Of a DNA stretch of 64,000 nt, positions 59,387-64,000 are shown in pieces; the stretch's first letter is position 1, and each line of letters starts with the position of its first letter. Source of the DNA: Nocardia sp. CC227C (GTDB taxonomy: Bacteria > Actinomycetota > Actinomycetes > Mycobacteriales > Mycobacteriaceae); NCBI RefSeq assembly GCF_030767025.1, contig NZ_JASITE010000001.1, forward strand, positions 310,001-374,000, read 5' to 3'. Below the pieces are notes generated by a model, which ran no database searches, was not told the DNA's origin, and saw only the letters and a list, made by a program, of their open reading frames with translations. The position numbers and the translations under genes were made by a program.

Positions 59387-60073
59387 ATGACCTTCGACGA
59401 CCCCCGCGACAGCGGGCGGCGACTACGCGACGACGATATTCGCGTCACCTCCGGAAAGACCACGCTGACAGGGCATCTCACCATTCCGGAGCGTCCGATG
59501 GGTTTGGTCGTCTTCGCGCACGGCAGCGGCAGCGGGCGGTACAGTCCGCGCAACCGGCACGTGGCGGCCGTCCTCGACCGGGCCGGAATCGGCACGCTGC
59601 TGGTCGATCTGCTCACGCCGAGCGAGGAAGCCGCGCGCGCCAATGTCTTCGACATCGAACTGCTGGCGCGACGTCTGGCCGATGTGACCCGCGCGCTCGC
59701 GGGGGAGAGCCGCGCCGACGGCCTGGCGTTGGGGTACTTCGGGGCCAGCACCGGCGCGGCCGCGGCCCTGTACGCGGCCGCCGACACCGAGCTGGGCATT
59801 CGCACCGTGGTGTCGCGCGGCGGACGACCCGATCTGGCCGGTGCCGCGCTGTCCCGGGTGCAGGCGTCCACGCTGCTCATCGTCGGCGGTGACGACCCGC
59901 TGGTGCTGGAACTGAACCGCGGCGCACAGGCGGCCATGACCTGTGAGACCGAGATGCGGGTGATCCCCGGGGCCAGTCACCTGTTCGTCGAGGAGGGCAC
60001 CCTCGACCAGGTCGCCGTGCTCGCCCGCGACTGGTTCACCACCCGCCTCGCCCCGGCGACCGCCGCCAGCTGA
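59387..60073 (+). CDS. Dienelactone-hydrolase-like alpha/beta hydrolase
   Basis: A 228-residue alpha/beta hydrolase. VVFAHGSGSGRYSPRN supplies the oxyanion loop, and the nucleophile region reads GYFGASTGAAAAL, where the G-x-S-x-G has Ser in GASTG. Asp is expected in VGGDDPLV and the final His in GASHLF. Homologues are usually called dienelactone hydrolase family proteins. GGGAG precedes the ATG by six bases. It may belong with the P450s that converge on it. Confidence 0.86.
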   Translation: MTFDDPRDSGRRLRDDDIRVTSGKTTLTGHLTIPERPMGLVVFAHGSGSGRYSPRNRHVAAVLDRAGIGTLLVDLLTPSEEAARANVFDIELLARRLADVTRALAGESRADGLALGYFGASTGAAAALYAAADTELGIRTVVSRGGRPDLAGAALSRVQASTLLIVGGDDPLVLELNRGAQAAMTCETEMRVIPGASHLFVEEGTLDQVAVLARDWFTTRLAPATAAS

Positions 60074-60079
60074 CGCCCC

Positions 60080-60166
60080 GCCGATGTGGTCGGCTTCCTC
60101 GCCTCGGCCGAATCCCGCTGGGTGACCGGCCAGTGGTCGATCGGCAGCGGGACGCCCATCCCCGTG
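60080..60166 (+). pseudogene. Remnant of a short-chain dehydrogenase C-terminus
   Basis: About 29 codons read ADVVGFLASAESRWVTGQWS followed by IGSGTPIP. The phrase FLASAESRWVTGQ is the usual SDR end near the cofactor cap (FLASDESRWVTGQ in intact genes). No start or catalytic core precedes it, so this is a fragment left after deletion. Confidence 0.6.
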
Positions 60167-60207
60167 CGATACCGGCTGTGCCGGACGGAACACGCCGTCG
60201 TCGCGTG

Positions 60208-60236
60208 CGGAGGCCGGGCACCGGCCGCGGCCTCCG
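60208..60236. terminator. Hairpin between hydrolase and CYP154-like genes
   Basis: CGGAGGCC (60208-60215) pairs with GGCCTCCG (60229-60236) around a 13-base loop, between converging genes. Confidence 0.55.
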
Positions 60237-60254
60237 GGTGGGCGACGTGCCCCG

Positions 60255-61478
60255 TTAGGGGTTCAATCGCACCGGCAGCCGCTGGTGGCCGTTCGACACG
60301 AAACTGACCACGGGCTCGTACTCGGCCCGATCGGCGGCCAGCCGCACGTCCGGGAAGCGCTCGAACAGCGCGGGCAGCGCGATGGCCGCCTCCAGACGGG
60401 CCAGGGGAGCGCCGATGCAGTGGTGCGCGCCGTGGCCGAACGCGACATGCTGGTCCTTGGTGGCGCGGTGCACGTCGAACGCGTCGGCGTCGGCGCCGTG
60501 GACCTTCGGATCGCGGCTGGCGGCGGCGTAGGAGGCGAGGATCGCCTCCCCCTTGGGGATGCGGAAGCCGTCGATATCGATGTCCTCCACGGCATAGCGC
60601 AGGGGCAGATGCGCGACCGGTGACTGATAGCGCAGCGCCTCCTCGATCACATCCGACCACGGCACCCGGCCCGCGCGTACGTCGGCGAGCTGCTCGGGGT
60701 GGTTCAGCAGTGCGAAGATGGCCTGGTCGAGCAGGTTCACCGTGGTCTCGTGCCCGGCATTGATGACCAGCATGAGGGTGTCGCAGAGTTCCTTGTCGGT
60801 CAGCTGCGCCCCGTCGTCGTCGCGGGTGGTGATGAGAACGCTGGTGATGTCCTCGCTCGGATTCTCCCGCCGGTAGGCGACGAGTTCGCCGACGAGCCGG
60901 AACATTTCGAGATAGTTGGCCTGCGCCTGCTCGGCGGTGAAGGTGCCGTCGAAGAAGCCGTCCACGCACGTGTGCATGGCCGGGCCGAGATGGTCCGGAA
61001 TGCCGATGAGCTCGCTGATCACTCGGATCGGCACCGGGTAGGCGTAGCGGGCCCGCAGGTCCACCACCGCGTCGGCCGGTCCGGCGGCCAGCTCGTCGAG
61101 CAGGGCCGCGGTGATCTCCTCGATGCGCTCACGCATGGCCGTGGTGCGGCGGTGGGTGAAGGCGGGGGAGACCAGTTTGCGCAGCCGGCGGTGGTCGGCG
61201 CCGTACGCGGTGAACATATTGTCCACCGCCACCCACGGCAGCAGCGGCCACGATTCGGTGATCTCGCCGTTGATGAAGGCCGACCAGTGCTGACGCGGAT
61301 CCTTGGAGACGCGCGGATCGGCCAGCAGTCCCTTGAGGATCGCCTGGTCGGTCACCGACCAGGCGGGTACGCCGCCGGGCAGCTCGATCAGCGCGATCGG
61401 GCCGCGCTCGCGGATCCGCGCGTTCTCACCTTGGATATCCGTGCCCGTCGGGTCCAGGACGATCGGGTCATACTCCAT
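60255..61478 (-). CDS. Cytochrome P450, CYP154-like
   Basis: A 407-residue P450. The I-helix reads [10 protein letters not shown], the K-helix EEALR carries ExxR, and the haem loop is [18 protein letters not shown] with the axial Cys. The N-terminal wording ([22 protein letters not shown]) closely follows Streptomyces CYP154 enzymes. AGGAG lies seven bases before the ATG. It is directly downstream of the second P450 (12 bases) and likely co-transcribed. Redox partners are not encoded nearby. Confidence 0.9.
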   Translation of the reverse strand: MEYDPIVLDPTGTDIQGENARIRERGPIALIELPGGVPAWSVTDQAILKGLLADPRVSKDPRQHWSAFINGEITESWPLLPWVAVDNMFTAYGADHRRLRKLVSPAFTHRRTTAMRERIEEITAALLDELAAGPADAVVDLRARYAYPVPIRVISELIGIPDHLGPAMHTCVDGFFDGTFTAEQAQANYLEMFRLVGELVAYRRENPSEDITSVLITTRDDDGAQLTDKELCDTLMLVINAGHETTVNLLDQAIFALLNHPEQLADVRAGRVPWSDVIEEALRYQSPVAHLPLRYAVEDIDIDGFRIPKGEAILASYAAASRDPKVHGADADAFDVHRATKDQHVAFGHGAHHCIGAPLARLEAAIALPALFERFPDVRLAADRAEYEPVVSFVSNGHQRLPVRLNP

Positions 61479-61489
61479 CGGACAACTCC

Positions 61490-62797
61490 TTAAACCGAAT
61501 TCAGCGGAGGGGACGGTGGGAAGACGACCGGCAGCGACGCCATGGCCCGGTGGAAAGGTCCCGGCCGCCAGACGATCTCGTCGGGGCTGACCGCCAGCCG
61601 CAGTTCCGGCAGCACATCGAGCAGCTGGTCGATGGCGTCCTGAACCACCAGGTAGGCAACCGATTTGGCGGGGCACGCGTGCGGCCCGGCGCTCCACGCC
61701 AGATGGGAGCGGTTGCCGGTGCGGTCACCGCCGCGAATCCGGGGATCGTTGTTGCAGCCCGCCAGGCTGATGACCACCGGCTGATGCGCGGGCAGCCAGG
61801 TGTTGTCGATGAGGATCGGCTGACGCGGATAGCTGATGCTGAAGTTCGCCATCGGCGGGTCGTTGAACAGCACCTCGTCGAGCGCGTCACGGGTGGAGAG
61901 GCTGCCGGTGAGGAAGCCGCCCGCGAAGCGGTCGTCGGTGAGCATGAGCAGCAGTGTGTTGGTGATCAGATTCTGCTGCGGCTCGATGCCCGCACCGTAG
62001 AAGCTGATGAGCTGGTAGAGCATTTCCTCGTCGGTGAGGTTGGCCGGATGGACGGCCATGCGCGAGGTGACGTCGTCGGCGGGCTCGGCCCGGCGCAGCG
62101 CGATGAGTTCCATCAGCGCCTCGCTCAGATGCTGCATGCCCCACGCCGCGTTGACGGTGTCGAAGAGCGCGGCCATTCCGGTGGCCACCCGCTGCCCCAA
62201 TTCCGCCGAGCAGCCCACCATTTGGTTGAGCACCTCGAAGACCAGCGGAAAAGCGTACTGGCTCACCAGATCCGCCGATCCGGTCTCGCAGAAGGAGTTG
62301 ATCAGCGGGGCGGCGACCTGCTCGACGGTGAGATGCAGGGTGTGCAGGTCGATGCCGTCGATACCGGCGACGTAGCTCTGCCGGTAGCGGGCGTGGGTGG
62401 GCCCGGTATTGCGCAGGGCGTTCGGATACCACTGCATCATCGGCTTGACCGGGCACTCGTCGGGCACCGACTGCTGCCACACCCGCGGGTCCGCGGGGAA
62501 GTGGTCCGGGTCGTTGAGGATGCGCAGCGCCGTCTGATAGCCGATCACCAGCGTGGCGGGCACACCCGGGGCCAGTTCGATGGGGACGAGCGAGCCGTAC
62601 TTGTCGCGCATCTCCCGGTAGGCCCGGTGCGGGTCGGCGGCGAACTCCTCCGAGTGCAGCACCATATGCGGGCCGGAGGAGTCGAGCGGCGATCCGTAGT
62701 GGACCGGTAGGGCGTCCGTGGTGGCACCGAAGTGCGGTGGGGTGGTCAAAGGTGTGACTCCAGATAGGGGAACAGCCGATCTATCACCCGAGACCAT
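61490..62797 (-). CDS. Degenerate cytochrome P450, CYP157-like
   Basis: A 435-residue P450 with several catalytic motifs altered. The haem loop reads [13 protein letters not shown] (axial Cys kept, Phe replaced by Trp region), the I-helix has GAGIEPQQN without the oxygen-activating Thr, and the K-helix ExxR site is EVLF, lacking Arg. Loss of ExxR is known in CYP157 of Streptomyces, where CYP157 sits beside CYP154 in conservons. That pair occurs here without the conservon regulators (cvnA-D). Its role may be electron-transfer partner or sensor rather than oxygenase. Confidence 0.85.
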   Translation of the reverse strand: MVSGDRSAVPLSGVTPLTTPPHFGATTDALPVHYGSPLDSSGPHMVLHSEEFAADPHRAYREMRDKYGSLVPIELAPGVPATLVIGYQTALRILNDPDHFPADPRVWQQSVPDECPVKPMMQWYPNALRNTGPTHARYRQSYVAGIDGIDLHTLHLTVEQVAAPLINSFCETGSADLVSQYAFPLVFEVLNQMVGCSAELGQRVATGMAALFDTVNAAWGMQHLSEALMELIALRRAEPADDVTSRMAVHPANLTDEEMLYQLISFYGAGIEPQQNLITNTLLLMLTDDRFAGGFLTGSLSTRDALDEVLFNDPPMANFSISYPRQPILIDNTWLPAHQPVVISLAGCNNDPRIRGGDRTGNRSHLAWSAGPHACPAKSVAYLVVQDAIDQLLDVLPELRLAVSPDEIVWRPGPFHRAMASLPVVFPPSPPLNSV

Positions 62798-62815
62798 CTC
62801 ACATTCCTTGCTGCC

Positions 62816-63203
62816 CTACTGATTTCGCCTGTCCACGCTAGCATTCGGACGGCGAACCGGCTCCCGATGCGCCGCGGCCGGGAGCCGGAAGCCCACGCAC
62901 GCACCGCCGTCGGGGTGATTCCCGGCGTGCGTGACGCCGCCGTGCGCGGTCACGATATCGCGGACAATGGCCAGGCCCAGGCCGGATCCGGGGGTGGAGC
63001 GGGTCGCGTCGGCGCGATAGAAGCGGCCGAAGACGGCGTCGGAATCGGCGGCGGCGATACCCGCACCGTGGTCCCGCACAGTGAGATCGGACGCGTGCAC
63101 GGTGATCTCGACCGGGTCGCCCGGCGGGCCGAACTCGAGAGCGTTGTCGAGCAGGTTGTCGACGCAGCGGGCCAGGGCGCGCGGGAGCGGCCCGGCCGGG
63201 CGG
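62816..63203 (-). pseudogene. Histidine-kinase C-terminal fragment
   Basis: Roughly 128 codons of an HATPase_c domain: N-box CVDNLLDNALEFG, G1 RDHGAGI, F-box FGRFYRADATRS and G2 GSGLGLAIV. It ends normally at a stop but lacks sensor, HAMP and phospho-His parts; upstream it runs straight into the stop of asnB. It is a truncated remnant, and no response regulator is adjacent. Confidence 0.72.
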
Positions 63204-64000
63204 CTACAGGGTGACCGGGTAGACCGGTTCCTGGATCTCCGGCTTGATGCGCTGTTCGACGAAGATGCCGTGCCAGATCATGAAGACCAGCAAGGTCCAC
63301 AGGCGGCGGCTGTGGTCGGAGGTGCCCGCGCGGTGGGCGTCGAGCATGCCCAGCACCGCCGCCTTGTCGAGCAGGTGGTCGGTGGCGGAGTCGGTGATCT
63401 GCTGGCGGGCCCAGTCGTAGAGTTCCGGGCCGCGCAGCCAATGCCGCAGCGGGACGGGGAAACCGAGCTTGGCGCGGTGCAGGACGTGCGGGGGCACGAT
63501 GTCCTCCAGAGCGCGGCGCAAGGCGTACTTGGTGGTCTCCTTGGTGATCTTCTGGTCCACCGGGATCTTCTCGGCGACCGCGAAGACCTCCGGATCCAGG
63601 AACGGCACCCGCAGTTCCAGCGAATTGGCCATGGTCATCTTGTCGGCCTTGACCAGGATGTCGCCGCGCAGCCAGGTGAACAGGTCCAGATGCTGCATGC
63701 GCGCCACCGGATCCCAGTCGCGGCCCTGCATGGCCCAAATGGGATCGGTCACATCGCGATGCGTCCACTCCGGGCGGAAATCGCGCAGCACCGACCGCAA
63801 TTGGGCATCGTTGAAGCTGCGGGCATTGCCGTAGTAGCGGTCCTCGAGGGTCAGTGAACCGCGGTGCAGCAGGCTCTTGCCGCGGGTGCCGTCGGGAATG
63901 CGCTCCGACAGCTTGCCCGCCAGGCGGCGCAGCGGCTTGGGCAGATACTCGAACGGCCTGAGCGACAGCGGTTCCCGATAGATGGTGTAGCCGCCGAACA
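63204..64000 (-). CDS. asnB: Asparagine synthase (glutamine-hydrolysing), C-terminal part
   Basis: The last 265 codons of an AsnB-type amidotransferase; the start lies beyond the right edge. The synthetase domain shows DLFTWLRGDILVKADKMTMA and SLELRVPFLDPEV, both conserved in AsnB. In mycolic-acid bacteria the AsnB/LtsA protein amidates meso-diaminopimelate in peptidoglycan rather than making asparagine, so that role is plausible. The 3' end abuts a truncated kinase. Confidence 0.88.
   Translation of the reverse strand, partial: FGGYTIYREPLSLRPFEYLPKPLRRLAGKLSERIPDGTRGKSLLHRGSLTLEDRYYGNARSFNDAQLRSVLRDFRPEWTHRDVTDPIWAMQGRDWDPVARMQHLDLFTWLRGDILVKADKMTMANSLELRVPFLDPEVFAVAEKIPVDQKITKETTKYALRRALEDIVPPHVLHRAKLGFPVPLRHWLRGPELYDWARQQITDSATDHLLDKAAVLGMLDAHRAGTSDHSRRLWTLLVFMIWHGIFVEQRIKPEIQEPVYPVTL

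Noticed and set aside
1..64000. tRNA, rRNA, CRISPR arrays, insertion sequences, prophage genes, riboswitches
   Set aside because: I looked in all intergenic gaps and among gene products for their hallmarks and saw none; a covariance-model search would be needed to be certain about small RNAs.

Overview
The window is about 70% G+C, densely packed, and uses GTG and TTG starts often. I read it as the chromosome of a mycolic-acid actinomycete, most likely Nocardia or a close relative. Supporting signs are a PimC-like phosphatidylinositol mannosyltransferase, the glnA4-amidotransferase-aldC-SDR operon known from mycobacteria, an mDAP-amidating type of AsnB, a mycothiol-type TIGR03086 protein, a deazaflavin (F420)-type nitroreductase-like protein, and CYP154/CYP157-type P450s. 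The genus is an inference; I see no rRNA, tRNA, CRISPR array, prophage or insertion sequence.

Layout. 1-2.1 kb: a two-component system (the regulator is cut by the window edge). 2.4-4.5 kb: an OafA-type membrane acyltransferase with an SGNH domain. 4.7-13.2 kb: a tightly coupled four-gene operon read leftward: YqiJ-like OB/NfeD membrane protein, flotillin, a 1826-residue DUF3686/AAA+ ATPase and a small PH-like membrane protein. 13.6-16.6 kb: NhaA antiporter and an AGCS amino-acid:cation symporter converging on a long hairpin. 16.7-19.8 kb: a lipoprotein, a stomatin/slipin and a long NfeD protease, i.e. a second SPFH/NfeD module. 19.9-23.6 kb: an ABC-2 exporter divergent from two GbsR/MarR-like regulators. 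23.6-27.9 kb: a heterodimeric ABC transporter (siderophore-importer-like motifs) divergent from a TetR. 28.0-30.5 kb: an L,D-transpeptidase and a SoxR-MFS efflux pair with a very clear MerR-type promoter. 30.7-34.1 kb: a small secreted protein, a CoA-disulfide-reductase-like flavoprotein, and TetR divergent from PhyH. 34.1-38.5 kb: the glnA4-type amine-utilisation operon. 38.6-45.2 kb: mixed small genes, including a Nudix protein, PanE-like reductase, class I amidotransferase, DUF1460 amidase, a decayed secreted protease, and DUF2254. 45.3-49.2 kb: PAP2 phosphatase and a TAXI-type TRAP transporter. 49.2-52.2 kb: EamA permease, deazaflavin protein, TIGR03086/MarR pair and a small gene that appears to use a CTG start. 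52.2-57.5 kb: prenyl diphosphate synthase, class I terpene synthase, amidohydrolase and PimC. 57.9-60.2 kb: DUF4239, a broken secreted protein, a hydrolase and an SDR scrap. 60.3-64 kb: CYP154- and CYP157-like P450s, a histidine-kinase fragment and the 3' part of asnB.

Two themes stand out. First, membrane-organising SPFH proteins occur twice within 9 kb, and one set is translationally coupled to a giant ATPase that carries a degenerate heptapeptide repeat just before its AAA+ part. Second, several regulator/target pairs share short divergent promoters with near-perfect palindromes (SoxR/MFS, TetR/PhyH, MarR/TIGR03086, GbsR/ABC), so their circuits can be read from sequence. The right end carries several decayed genes (protease, secreted protein, SDR, kinase), suggesting recent rearrangement.
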